64,000 nucleotides of DNA. It comes from Achromobacter sp. AONIH1. GTDB lineage: Bacteria > Pseudomonadota > Gammaproteobacteria > Burkholderiales > Burkholderiaceae_B. The first letter of the stretch is position 1; every line of letters starts with the position of its first letter. Below the pieces are notes generated by a model. The model saw nothing but the letters and a program-made list of their open reading frames with translations. It made no database searches and had not been told where the DNA came from. The DNA lies in NCBI RefSeq assembly GCF_002902905.1, contig NZ_CP026124.1:4030001-4094000 (forward strand). The letters are read 5' to 3'. This document shows, piece by piece, positions 46,585 through 55,103 of the stretch. The position numbers were made by a program, and so were the translations under genes.

Positions 46585-47010
46585 TCAAACGTCCGTGGCG
46601 TACACCCGATCGGATCCCGCCAGGTAGCAGACCGTCGATTCCGGGCAGACAATCTCGCCGGATGCGACGGCCTGATCAAACGCCGCCTTCACGGCTTCGG
46701 GCGTCTCGAACCCATATGCAGCCAGGTTCGGCATGGCGAACTGCGCGATACGCCCGCGATTGAATCCGTCCGCCTCACCGTGTTCGCCAAAGTCGAAATC
46801 CACGGCGCCTGACGGCAGCCAGACCGCGAACCCGATGCCGTGCTTGTAGTACCGAATGCCGTCCTCGAGCACGCCAGGTAGCGGGAGGTCCATCCCGGCC
46901 CAATCCATGGCTGAAGTCGGCATCCTGATGCCAGAGGCTCGCAGCTTCTGGAGGGCCATGTGAACGCTGGCCTGGTAGTCACGGATCAGGCGGTGTAGGT
47001 GGGGGTTCAT
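46585..47010 (-). CDS. Hypothetical protein, DUF6896-like
   Basis: 141 residues from 47010. 'HLHRLIRDYQASVHMALQKLRASG' is an amphipathic N-terminal helix; 'RYYKHGIGFAVWLPSGAVDFDFGEHGEADGFN' is the distinctive central block with His-Gly and DFDFGEHG, as I recall in DUF6896 proteins. No known function; typical of accessory regions rich in immunity genes. The start choice is not backed by a strong ribosome site. Confidence 0.6.
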   Translation of the reverse strand: MNPHLHRLIRDYQASVHMALQKLRASGIRMPTSAMDWAGMDLPLPGVLEDGIRYYKHGIGFAVWLPSGAVDFDFGEHGEADGFNRGRIAQFAMPNLAAYGFETPEAVKAAFDQAVASGEIVCPESTVCYLAGSDRVYATDV

Positions 47011-47104
47011 ACGCTCATCTTTTGCCGAATAGCCGCTTTCGACCCACAACGGTCACTCGAGCCTGTGCCAACCGGACATTCAGTTCGGCCTCCATGCGTG
47101 ACCA

Positions 47105-48508
47105 CTAGCTTCCGATATCTGTGGCGGGCGTAGTGATTTCAGTCAGGCGCTGCCCGTCGTTGCCATCCTCGACTCTCCAGCCTCGGGTGCTTAACATCTT
47201 CCGTATTTCATCGGCTTTTGCCCAGTTCTTTGCCTCTCGGGCTTGAGCGCGCTCACCGAGCAGCACCCGAATGCGTTCCGGAATGTCAGGCGCAACTGGG
47301 TTCCAATCGCGTAGCCCGAGGCCCAGTACAGAATCAAAGCTGTCCACAGTCGCTTTCAAGGTCGCAGGAGGGAGCTCGCTCTTGACGAGTTCCCATAGCA
47401 CGGCCAATGCCCTCGGCAGATTCAGGTCATTATTCAATTCGGCATTGAAGCGCGCGACGAAATCCGGATCGATGTGGCCACCGTCCGACCAACCGGAATA
47501 GAGATGCCGCAGCCGGTTCAAGGCTGTCTGCGCAGCACCAAGAGACGCCCAGCTGAAATGCAGCTTGCTCCGGTAATGAGCTGTCATGCACAGGTAACGG
47601 TAGGCAAGCGGATCGATGTTCCGACTGCGCAAGGTCTGCAAGCGAACAAAGTCCCCACTCGACTTCGACATCTTGCTGTCGGCATTGAGTGTTAGAAAAT
47701 GTCCGTGTATCCAGAAGTTCGCAAGACGAGTGCCGTGGGCCGCTTGTGTTTGTGCAATTTCGTTGGTGTGATGCACGGCGATGTGGTCTTCTCCGCCACA
47801 GTGGATGTCGAACCAGATGCCGAGGTACTTCGCCGACATCGCCGAGCACTCAATATGCCAGCCCGGAAATCCACGTCCCCATGGGCTATCCCATTCCATC
47901 TGCCGCGCTACGCCTTCCGGACTGAACTTCCACAGCGCGAAATCCGTGATGTTCTGCTTCGTGCCAAGTGGCACGCGTTTGCCCGCCTGCAGGCCGGCAC
48001 GGTCGAGCCGGGCCAGAAAGCCGTAGTCATCCTGTTTGCTTGTGTCGAAATAGAGACCGTCGTTGGTCCTATACACGTAGCCGGACCGGTCCAGCTCGCC
48101 GATAAACGCGATCTGTTCGGCGATGTGATCTGTCGCGCGGCACCATACCGTCGGTTCCTGCAAGTTGAGGGCATGCCAATCCGCGACAAAGGCCTCGGTG
48201 TAGCGCTGAGCAATAGCGTATGCGGACTCCCCGGTCCGTCTGCTACCTTTTTCCATCTTGTCTTCGCCTTCGTCGGCATCCGAAGTCAGGTGGCCGACGT
48301 CGGTGATATTAACGACGTGACGGACCTCGTAACCGTTGCGAATGAGTACCCGGCGCAGAATGTCTTCAAACACATACGTTCTTAGATTGCCAATATGCGC
48401 ATGGTCGTAGACGGTGGGTCCACAGCAATACATGCCGACGTGATCAGCTTGGATTGGCGTGAACGAGCGCACGGTACGCGACCAAGTGTCATACAACGCA
48501 AGTGGCAT
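47105..48508 (-). CDS. cysS: Cysteinyl-tRNA synthetase, probable second copy under Cys attenuation
   Basis: 467 residues from 48508 (GGAGAG upstream). Class I signature HAHIGN (about 36-41, HIGH box) follows the zinc ligand region CCGPTVYD; further zinc ligands are in 'GWHIECSAMS' and 'HCGGEDHIAVHH'; the KMSKS loop is intact in 'ADSKMSKSSGDF'. It charges tRNA-Cys. GC is lower than in core genes nearby and it sits among accessory genes, so it may be an acquired paralogue; the housekeeping copy would be elsewhere. A Cys-rich leader peptide and terminator precede it. Confidence 0.93.
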   Translation of the reverse strand: MPLALYDTWSRTVRSFTPIQADHVGMYCCGPTVYDHAHIGNLRTYVFEDILRRVLIRNGYEVRHVVNITDVGHLTSDADEGEDKMEKGSRRTGESAYAIAQRYTEAFVADWHALNLQEPTVWCRATDHIAEQIAFIGELDRSGYVYRTNDGLYFDTSKQDDYGFLARLDRAGLQAGKRVPLGTKQNITDFALWKFSPEGVARQMEWDSPWGRGFPGWHIECSAMSAKYLGIWFDIHCGGEDHIAVHHTNEIAQTQAAHGTRLANFWIHGHFLTLNADSKMSKSSGDFVRLQTLRSRNIDPLAYRYLCMTAHYRSKLHFSWASLGAAQTALNRLRHLYSGWSDGGHIDPDFVARFNAELNNDLNLPRALAVLWELVKSELPPATLKATVDSFDSVLGLGLRDWNPVAPDIPERIRVLLGERAQAREAKNWAKADEIRKMLSTRGWRVEDGNDGQRLTEITTPATDIGS

Positions 48509-48543
48509 CAACTCTCTCCATGTCGAAGGGCGCAGGCAAAAAC

Positions 48544-48573
48544 AAAAAAGCCGCCGGTTTTGCAACGGGCGGC
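48544..48573 (-). terminator. Attenuator terminator in the cysS leader
   Basis: Read on the minus strand: stem GCCGCC / GGCGGC with an inner GTT / AAC pairing and a GCAA loop, followed by TTTTTTG and another T5. It lies between the leader-peptide stop and the cysS start, the position of an intrinsic terminator controlled by leader translation. Confidence 0.75.
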
Positions 48574-48605
48574 CAGAGGCGATTGATTCAACGTGTAGCT
48601 AATGG

Positions 48606-48683
48606 CTAGACGCAGTTTTCCCCCGGCACGTTCTGACAACATGCACGGACCAGCGAAAAGAGGGATTTGGAGCGGGTAGCCAT
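48606..48683 (-). CDS. Leader peptide with tandem Cys codons, upstream of cysS
   Basis: 25 residues beginning MATRSKSL and containing R-A-C-C (residues 13-16, codons TGT TGT) and another Cys at residue 24, just before the stop. An AGGA ribosome site lies about eight bases upstream. A terminator hairpin and the cysteinyl-tRNA synthetase gene follow. When charged tRNA-Cys is scarce, a ribosome stalled at the Cys-Cys codons would prevent the terminator and raise synthetase expression. Mechanism inferred from the trp/his attenuator model. Confidence 0.75.
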   Translation of the reverse strand: MATRSKSLFSLVRACCQNVPGENCV

Positions 48684-49129
48684 GACTGCAATCCTAGCGG
48701 CTTGTGGCTGTACAGGTCAATACTGGCGAATGACCGGTTTCTGCGATGTCTTCCGACTGACCGTTCGTGCCCGATAGAGGACAGCCTCGGCCTGGTGCTG
48801 ACGACCTGCCGCAGTCCTTACCTTCGCCGAAGAGCCTTTCCGCATGACGGCCCTTCAGGGGCGGTAGTACACGACGGCTGTGACGCTCGCTCTGCGCACA
48901 ATGCCGGCCACGTACTGATAGCGCCTAGACCGAAAATTTGATACTTGCGAATGCTCATGCTCACGAGCCAGGGGTGACGCGCCATGACATCAAGGAAAGA
49001 CTGCTGGCGTCAACCGGCACACCAGAGCCGCTCGACGATTCGAATGAGAGCATCTGACGCGGCCCGCCCTCAAATCTATCGAACGCCTCAATCAGGGTGT
49101 TCCCGTCCTCAATGGCAACGAAGTCCCTA
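48684..49129. other. Gene-poor stretch upstream of the cysS leader
   Basis: About 445 bases. Plus-strand open frames have no recognisable features. It should hold the minus-strand promoter for the cysS leader; otherwise I see nothing. Confidence 0.5.
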
Positions 49130-49267
49130 CTACGGCGCCTTGATCTCCTTCTCTTTTTCCTTATCCTTTTTTGCGCCGTCGTAGTGCGACTTGATGGCGA
49201 AAAACATGCCCGTTCCCAACACGAGGATCTTGAACGTACCTAAGACTACAGGGACCCAAAAATTCAT
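49130..49267 (-). CDS. Small single-pass membrane protein with charged tail
   Basis: 45 residues from 49267, with GAGG correctly spaced upstream (an adjacent ATG at 49270 is too close to it). One hydrophobic helix of about 20 residues ('FWVPVVLGTFKILVLGTG') is followed by 'MFFAIKSHYDGAKKDKEKEK' and a short end. The N-out/C-in layout with a lysine/glutamate tail is that of small bacterial inner-membrane proteins. Too short for usual gene callers. Function unknown. It is solitary. Confidence 0.6.
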   Translation of the reverse strand: MNFWVPVVLGTFKILVLGTGMFFAIKSHYDGAKKDKEKEKEIKAP

Positions 49268-49700
49268 CATTACCTCAAAACGCTGCTTCGGCAGCTTCAT
49301 TCACGACTCGTGGGCCAGGCAAGGAAAAACGAACGACAGCCGTGAGGACCACGAAAAGCATCAGCCTGATCCCGACGAGTGTGAGATCACGATGATCGAT
49401 TTCATCTTGCGCTTTAGGGAGTGAAGAACGCCGACGCGCCGCATCCAGAAAAGCGCAGCACGGTGAGCGTCATGCTCCTCATAAGCCGTCGAATTCTACC
49501 GCCAAGCAACATACAAATTGTTGAATGATTTGACTTGTATGTCTTTGGGTTTGGCTTGTATGTCTTTTATGGCTTGCGCGAGTTGAAAACATGTTTTGGG
49601 TGCGACTTTGTGTCGCAGGCTCAGGCTGTCGGAATCACCACATTGACCATAAGGGAACAAACGCCTGGAAACTACGACGAGCGATTTTTCCTTTCCCATC
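49268..49700. other. Gene-poor stretch with direct repeats
   Basis: About 430 bases. The AT-rich part near 49500-49570 has two 13-bp direct repeats and an inverted partner. No reliable gene. Confidence 0.5.
49509..49567. repeat. CTTGTATGTCTTT direct repeats with inverted partner ACATACAA
   Basis: CTTGTATGTCTTT at 49534-49546 and 49555-49567 (period 21), and the inverted core ACATACAA at 49510-49517. Together they make alternative stem-loops or an array of binding sites in an AT-rich patch. Confidence 0.55.
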
Positions 49701-49949
49701 CTATGCCATCGCGAATGCGCGATGCCTAAGATGCTGAGAAAACGCGCGCTGGCCAGAGGCCGCGAGGAGCAGGTCGGCGATTTCTTTGTCAACGGGAAGC
49801 CCTGCTTCCAGCCTGGTGAGTGCTAGCTCGGCCCAGTATCCCGTTGGCCACTTGAGGGCAGCTATCACAACCTCTCGCGCTGGAGGGCCTTCATTGGACA
49901 ACTGGTCCATTGGCCGCTCAAGATGGATCACTAGCTCGGATGGATTCAT
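49701..49949 (-). CDS. Small hypothetical protein
   Basis: 82 residues from 49949. 'SELVIHLERPMDQLSNEGPPAREVVIAALKWPTGYWAELALTRLEAGLPVDKEIADLLLAA' is compact and helical, with a conserved-looking WPTGYWAELAL block that reads like a real small protein. No family recognised and no strong ribosome site. The next gene on this strand (50095-50697) is 145 bases upstream. Confidence 0.5.
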   Translation of the reverse strand: MNPSELVIHLERPMDQLSNEGPPAREVVIAALKWPTGYWAELALTRLEAGLPVDKEIADLLLAASGQRAFSQHLRHRAFAMA

Positions 49950-50094
49950 CAATGGTTCGGTGCATGTTGTTCGTGGTCAGGCGAACGGTGACTGGCGCTT
50001 GGAACATGCCAAGGCCGACCGTGTACCAGGCGTTCCCAGCCATTGTCGTATTGGCGCAGGGTGCGGCAAGGCGATGAAGAGTTCGTGGCCGCCC

Positions 50095-50697
50095 TTACTG
50101 ATATACCTTCCCTCGATATAGAAACCACGCGACCTCGGCCCAGGACGGCGGACCGCGTTCGTCGCCACCCTCAAGAACCACCAGCCCGGTATGGAGGAAC
50201 GTCGCGATATCTGCATGCCGCCATCCTAGCGCGCCATCGTATCGATAATTCTCGGGGTCTTCCGCTTCAAGCTTTTGCGCGCGTTCGCGATCTTTTGCCA
50301 GCGCCCGAGCAAATCGCAAGAAGGATTTCCTGTCCGCCACTTCGTCAAGCAGTGCTTCGAGGGACTGCAGTCGAAACCGTAGATGTTCAATGCCAGCTTC
50401 GATCTCGGCGACGATCGCTTTGCTTGCCCTGGGTTTGAGCACTTCCAGTAGGGCTTCGTCCCCGGACTCCCCCGTACATGCCAGGGCCTGAATTGCACTC
50501 CGGAGCAGTTGCGGGTCTTGGCTATCCAGCGTGCGCAGGGCGTGCTCACGTATGTGGCGCGAGATTCCCGGGCAGGCTTCTTCCTCACCTTCCATCCATG
50601 CGTCGTACAGGGCAAGGCCGTCAGGCGCGGGTTCAGCGTACCTTCCGTAGCGTTCAAGCAGCCGCTCCAGACGGGCCTTCTCGAAACTTGTGCTCAT
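50095..50697 (-). CDS. Hypothetical protein with DUF7660-like C-terminus
   Basis: 200 residues. The N-terminal two thirds are helical and charged ('SFEKARLERLLERYGRYAEPAPDGLALYDAWMEG', 'HIREHALRTLDSQDPQLLRSAIQAL'), similar to HEAT-like helices. The last 60 residues, 'DGALGWRHADIATFLHTGLVVLE' then 'PPSWAEVAWFLYRGKVYQ', resemble DUF7660 (recalled, not aligned). No signal peptide. Such proteins are common beside polymorphic toxin and immunity genes. Confidence 0.6.
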   Translation of the reverse strand: MSTSFEKARLERLLERYGRYAEPAPDGLALYDAWMEGEEEACPGISRHIREHALRTLDSQDPQLLRSAIQALACTGESGDEALLEVLKPRASKAIVAEIEAGIEHLRFRLQSLEALLDEVADRKSFLRFARALAKDRERAQKLEAEDPENYRYDGALGWRHADIATFLHTGLVVLEGGDERGPPSWAEVAWFLYRGKVYQ

Positions 50698-50728
50698 GTC
50701 GGCGTTGCGCGATCAATGCGAGTCCGCA

Positions 50729-51352
50729 TCAACCCTGCGCCTCCTTCACCGCCCGCCGCACCGCCTCCCGCTGACCCACCCGTTCCAGATACGCCGTCAG
50801 CTTCGGAAACCGCGTCATGTCCACGCCATCCCCCTCCAGCCAGCTGCCGACGGTATACAGATAGCCATCCACGACGCTGTACCGTTCCCCCGCGACCCAG
50901 GGCCCGACGATCTGCGCTTCCAGATAGGCCGCGCAAACGGTCATGGTCTGCGGCACCTTGGCGCGCATGGCTTCATGGGCGGCGGGATCGTCGGCCCAGC
51001 GGGCGCCGCGGCGCTTGTGGGCGTGGGCGACGTGGGCGGTCGAGGCCAGGTAGCTGGCCAGTTCCTGCATGCGCGCGAAGGCGAAGGGATCATCCAGCGG
51101 CGCGAGTCCGGCCGCCGGAAAGCTCTGCGCCACGAAGGCCAGCAGGGCGGGGGTCTCGGTCAGCACGCCCTGGGGCGTGGCCAGTGCGGGTACGCGGCCC
51201 TTGGGGTTCACGCGCAGGTAGTCCGGGCCTTGCTGCTGCCCGGCGGCGATGTCCAGTTTGACCAGATCGAACTCGGCGCCGGCTTCGTGCAAGGCGATGT
51301 GGGTGGCCAGGGCGCAAGTGCCGGGAGCGGTGTAGAAGGTCCAGCGTGACAT
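50729..51352 (-). CDS. Glutathione S-transferase
   Basis: 207 residues from 51352. 'FYTAPGTCALATHIALHEAGAEFDLVKLD' with the Cys of beta-class GSTs, and 'VNPKGRVPALATPQGVLTETPALLAFVA' with the cis-Pro and TETPALL glutathione site (usual E-S). 'YSVVDGYLYTVGSWLEGDGVDMTRFPKLTAYLERV' ends the helical domain. Cytoplasmic detoxification enzyme; substrate unknown. The frame upstream to 51667 is not part of the fold. Confidence 0.9.
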   Translation of the reverse strand: MSRWTFYTAPGTCALATHIALHEAGAEFDLVKLDIAAGQQQGPDYLRVNPKGRVPALATPQGVLTETPALLAFVAQSFPAAGLAPLDDPFAFARMQELASYLASTAHVAHAHKRRGARWADDPAAHEAMRAKVPQTMTVCAAYLEAQIVGPWVAGERYSVVDGYLYTVGSWLEGDGVDMTRFPKLTAYLERVGQREAVRRAVKEAQG

Positions 51353-51691
51353 CGGCGTTTTCCTTTTGAGTGGAGCGGCTTGAGGGGTGTCGGTCAGCCG
51401 CCTAGGATAATGCGGACAGGGCCGTGGAGAAAGGTGTCGGGGCCTGAATGTCCTGGCGCGGTCGCTTGCTTGCGTTTTGCTGAAGATGGTCGGATGCGCC
51501 GCTGCCGCTTGTGGAGGCCGCTCGCTTGCGAGAGAATCCGCGCAGCGTTCCTGGGGGCGAAGTCCGCTTCGCCAGCTTGCGAGGCGACCTATGAAGCGAT
51601 TCATAGCGACCCGTAAACCAAGCCGACCAGGCGTCATCAACCGGCCCGTCAATTCGTCCGCCAACATTCACCAGGCTTAGACCACACCACC
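51353..51691. other. Divergent intergenic region, GST / DUF1697 gene
   Basis: About 340 bases between divergent genes. No gene, repeat or clear promoter motif was picked out. Confidence 0.5.
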
Positions 51692-52225
51692 ATGAAAACA
51701 ACCATCATCCTGCTGCGCGGCGTGATGCCCACGGGCAAGAACAAGGTGCTGATGGCGCCGCTGCGTACCGCGCTGGAAGAGGCGGGGTTGAGTCAGGTCC
51801 GGACGTACATACAGAGCGGCAACGTGATCGTGTCGACGCGGCTGGGCCTGCCCGCCGTGGAGCGGCTGGTGCACGAGACGATCAAGGAACAGCTGGGCGC
51901 GGAGCTGAAGGTGCTGGCCCGGCATGTACCGTATTTCGAGGAAGTGCTGGCGCGCAATCCGTTCAAGGACGAGGATCCGGCCAAGCTGTATTTCACGCTG
52001 CTGGCGTCCTTGCCCGAAGCGGCGACGCTGGCCGCGTTCCAGGCGCTGGATCATGCGCCGGATCAGGTGCGGGTGGTGGGCGACATGGCCTATGTGCGTT
52101 GCCACACCAAGTACAGCGACGTGAAGGCCAACAACAATTTCATCGAGAAAAAGCTGAAGCTGGCCGCGACGACGCGCAACTTCAATACGATCAGCAAACT
52201 GGTGGCGCTGGGCAACGAGGGGTGA
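51692..52225 (+). CDS. DUF1697 family protein
   Basis: 177 residues. 'IILLRGVMPTGKNKVLMAPLRTALEEAGLSQVRTYIQSGNVIVST' is the standard DUF1697 N-terminus (LLRGINVGGKNK type). The middle 'NPFKDEDPAKLYFTLL' and end 'YSDVKANNNFIEKKLKLAATTRNFNTISKLVAL' fit the rest of the family. Cytoplasmic, function unknown. Single gene, with a strong palindromic terminator after it shared with the autotransporter gene. Confidence 0.92.
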   Translation: MKTTIILLRGVMPTGKNKVLMAPLRTALEEAGLSQVRTYIQSGNVIVSTRLGLPAVERLVHETIKEQLGAELKVLARHVPYFEEVLARNPFKDEDPAKLYFTLLASLPEAATLAAFQALDHAPDQVRVVGDMAYVRCHTKYSDVKANNNFIEKKLKLAATTRNFNTISKLVALGNEG

Positions 52226-52274
52226 CGGGCAGGCAGGGGCCTGCCCGCGCCTTGCAAGCGCCCGCGCTGAAACG

Positions 52275-52306
52275 ACAAGGGGCGCCGCGATCGCGGCGCC
52301 TCTTGT
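52275..52306. terminator. Palindromic bidirectional terminator
   Basis: A perfect 20-bp palindrome GGCGCCGCGATCGCGGCGCC (52281-52300) extended by ACAAG / CTTGT on either side with one mismatch each, between the convergent DUF1697 and autotransporter genes. A short T/C-rich stretch follows on the plus strand. Confidence 0.65.
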
Positions 52307-52322
52307 GCTGGCTACGCCAGGT

Positions 52323-55103
52323 TTAGAAGCGCACGGCCAGCTTCAGCTGCCCCGACTGCTGCCGGTTGCCGCCGCCGAACTGCGCGTCGTAGCCGACGCC
52401 CACCGTGGTGTTGCGCGCGACCGCCATCTCGGCGCCCAGGCCCAGCACCGCCGCGTTGCGCGCGATGGGCACGCCCGTCACCGAGAAGTTGCTGCCGCCG
52501 TCCAGCGCCAGTTCCTGGCGCGGCTTCAGGTCGCCCGAGGCATGGCGCCAGCCCACCGACGCGGTCAGGCGATTGCTGCGTTCGGCGCCAAACTCCCATG
52601 CGCCGCGCAGGCCCAGCGTGCTGCTGGCGACGTCATTGGTGCTGGCCGATCCGCTCAGCGCGGCGCTGCCGCCCGACTCCTTGAAGCCGCGCGTGCGCAG
52701 CTGGTTCCAGGCCAGGCCGGCGTAGGGTTCGATGCTGTAGGCATCGCCCAGCGGCAGCGTGTAGCCGAGTTCGGTGTAGAGCTGCGTCGACGTGGCGCGA
52801 TAGGACGACTTGAGCTGCTGGTTCAGCGTTCCGGCCGCGACATCGCGCTTGGCGTCGATGTTGTGCCAGGTGTAGGCCGCGCCGGCCATGAAGCGCAGCT
52901 GGCCCGGGCCGGCGGCGAAGTTGCGGCCGCCGAAGACGGTCGCCGTGTAGCTGTCGACCTTGGTGCGCGACGCGCTGTCGGAGATCGTGTTGCGGCTGTC
53001 CAGATAGCCCACCGCGCCGCCCACGCGCCAGCCTTTGCCGGCTTCGGTGTCGCCGCCGACGAAGAGTCCGCCGGACGACTGGCTCACGCTGGCCGCGTTG
53101 CCGTCGCCCTTGAACTTGCTCCAGTTGCCGACGACCTGCGTCCAGACCGGATAGGCGCCGCTTTGCGGCAGGGCGTCGGGCGAGGGCGCGCCGCCGGCCT
53201 GGGCCGTCGGGCGTCCGGCGCGCATGGGTGCGTCCAGGTTGCCGCGCAGGCGGTCCAGCGACAGCGTGCGGACGGTGTCGCCCTGGCTCAGCAGCACGCT
53301 GGCGTTGCTGGCGTAGGCTTCGCCGGACAGCTGCTTCAGCGCCGTGCGCGCCTGGTCCTGGGTCATGGTCAGGACCGCTTGCGTGACCTGGCTGGCGCCG
53401 CTGCCCTGGTTCGCGGCGGCGCCGTTGCCGCCGCCGATGCCGACGCCAGACAGGCCGTTGCCGGCGGACGACGAGCCGCTGCCGGTCGAGGGCGGATCCT
53501 GCTTGTCCAGCGCGCCGCCGACGCTGCTCTCGTTGCCCGTGCCGCCGATGCTGCCGATCGGCACGTCGTTGCGCGTCAGCGTCATGTAGACGTTCTTCGG
53601 GTCGTAGCTGAGCGTGGGGGTCAGGAAGGCATAGGTGCTGGACGCGCCGGTGAAGCGGCCCTGCACGCCGCCGTCGGCCGTCAGGATGTTGTAGGTGGTG
53701 CGCGGCGCGTAGTTGCCGTTGGGACCGATGTGTTCCACGGTGCCGTCGAGCGTGGCCACGCCGGTGACGTGGATGCGGTCGCTCGCGGTGCTGGCGGGGT
53801 CGGCGTGCACGCGGTAGATGGTGTTCTGGCCGAAGGTCAGGTTGCCGTTGATCGTGAGCGTGCCGATGGGCGAACCGTCGTTGCCCGGCGCGATGACGGC
53901 GGTGGGGTAAAGCGTGGTGGTGCCCAGCTGGCCGACGCCGGCCAGCACGACTTCGCGGCCGATGTCGACGGGGCCGTTGAGCTTGCCGTCGATCTCCAGC
54001 GCGCCGTCGGCGATCAGGATGGGACCGGACAGGCCGCTGCTGTCGGCGGTCAGGATCACCGAGCCCGGGCCGGTCTTGACGAAGCCCTGCGTGCCTTGCA
54101 GCGGGTTGGTGATGGTGTCGACGTATTGGGCTGAGGCATAGGTGCCGTCGCCAACCACGATGACGGGCTGATTGCCACCGCTGCCGACCAGGGTGATGGG
54201 CGCGCCTTGCACGCGATACCGGTCGCTGGCGAACTGGATGCCGGACACGCGCACCGGGCCGGCGCCGCCGTCGACCGTGACCGTGCCGGCCGCGCCGGTG
54301 AAGATGGCGTAGCCGCCGTCGGGCAGGGCGCCCGTGGCGTTGCCGGGGCTGTTCCAGTTGGCGCTGCTCGCGGTCCAGGTGCCGTCGCCGCCGCCCGCGC
54401 GGGTCGCGGACGCCGCGCCGTTGCCGTTCCACAGGTTGGTGGTGCTGGGGCCCAGGATCAGGTTGATGTGCTTGTCGCCGGTCAGCGTCTGGATGTTGGC
54501 GGCGGGCACGGAGTCGCCGGTGACCGAGCCCAGGGTCAGGCCGTTGCCGCTGAGGTTGCCGGTGTACGACAGGATGCGGTAGTAGCCGGCGTTGACGCCC
54601 AGCGTGTTCACCGAGACGTTCAGCGTGGTGTTGTTCAGGGCCACGTCGCCGCGCACGGTGATGTTGTCGCCGGTGCCGGGTTGCGTGATGGGCAGGCCGG
54701 CGTAGCCGGTCTCGAAGTCGTACACGGCGTTGTTCATCGACAGGTTGCCGTTGACGATGAGGTTGCCGTTGGAGACGCCGGTGGGGGTGCCGACGGGATA
54801 GCCCGGCGCGACGCGCGAGTTGCCCGAGACGTTGAGGTTGCCGTTGATCGCGCCGAAGCCCGAGACGGTGGAGTTCGCGGTCGCATTGACGTTGCCGCCG
54901 AGCGTGACGCCCGCGCCGCCGCCGTTGCCGCCGATCACCAGCGTGCCGCCGTTGACGTCGACGCCGCCGGGGAAGCTGGCCGAGCCGTCGAATACCTGCG
55001 TATTGCCTGGCGCAATCGTCAGGTCGGCGGCCATGACGCCCGCGCAATAGGTCGCGCTAAGCGCGACCGTCGTTGTCAGCCATTTTTTCTTGCCATAGAT
55101 CAA
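52323..55103 (-). CDS. Classical autotransporter (type Va) with beta-helix passenger
   Basis: 926 residues from a TTG at 55103, supported by AAAGGA eight bases upstream. A Sec signal peptide (cleavage after VMA-AD) is followed by a passenger rich in G/N/T repeats ('NGGTLVIGGNGGGAGVTLGGNVNAT', 'NNTTLNVSVNTLG', 'YDPKNVYMTLTRND'), as in PL2-type passenger strands. A Gly/Ser linker leads to the C-terminal beta-barrel of about 280 residues, ending in the terminal Phe. The passenger would be displayed on the surface; possible adhesin or protease, no catalytic motif seen. The promoter region upstream is AT-rich. Confidence 0.92.
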   Translation of the reverse strand: MIYGKKKWLTTTVALSATYCAGVMAADLTIAPGNTQVFDGSASFPGGVDVNGGTLVIGGNGGGAGVTLGGNVNATANSTVSGFGAINGNLNVSGNSRVAPGYPVGTPTGVSNGNLIVNGNLSMNNAVYDFETGYAGLPITQPGTGDNITVRGDVALNNTTLNVSVNTLGVNAGYYRILSYTGNLSGNGLTLGSVTGDSVPAANIQTLTGDKHINLILGPSTTNLWNGNGAASATRAGGGDGTWTASSANWNSPGNATGALPDGGYAIFTGAAGTVTVDGGAGPVRVSGIQFASDRYRVQGAPITLVGSGGNQPVIVVGDGTYASAQYVDTITNPLQGTQGFVKTGPGSVILTADSSGLSGPILIADGALEIDGKLNGPVDIGREVVLAGVGQLGTTTLYPTAVIAPGNDGSPIGTLTINGNLTFGQNTIYRVHADPASTASDRIHVTGVATLDGTVEHIGPNGNYAPRTTYNILTADGGVQGRFTGASSTYAFLTPTLSYDPKNVYMTLTRNDVPIGSIGGTGNESSVGGALDKQDPPSTGSGSSSAGNGLSGVGIGGGNGAAANQGSGASQVTQAVLTMTQDQARTALKQLSGEAYASNASVLLSQGDTVRTLSLDRLRGNLDAPMRAGRPTAQAGGAPSPDALPQSGAYPVWTQVVGNWSKFKGDGNAASVSQSSGGLFVGGDTEAGKGWRVGGAVGYLDSRNTISDSASRTKVDSYTATVFGGRNFAAGPGQLRFMAGAAYTWHNIDAKRDVAAGTLNQQLKSSYRATSTQLYTELGYTLPLGDAYSIEPYAGLAWNQLRTRGFKESGGSAALSGSASTNDVASSTLGLRGAWEFGAERSNRLTASVGWRHASGDLKPRQELALDGGSNFSVTGVPIARNAAVLGLGAEMAVARNTTVGVGYDAQFGGGNRQQSGQLKLAVRF

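Noticed and set aside
49191..49424. Plus-strand frame opposite the 45-residue membrane protein
   Set aside because: No hydrophobic or domain pattern and no good ribosome site; the minus-strand gene is better formed.
52305..54134. 600-codon frame antisense to the autotransporter
   Set aside because: Low-complexity Ala/Gly/Arg/Val sequence produced by codon bias of the real gene; the signal peptide and barrel are on the other strand.
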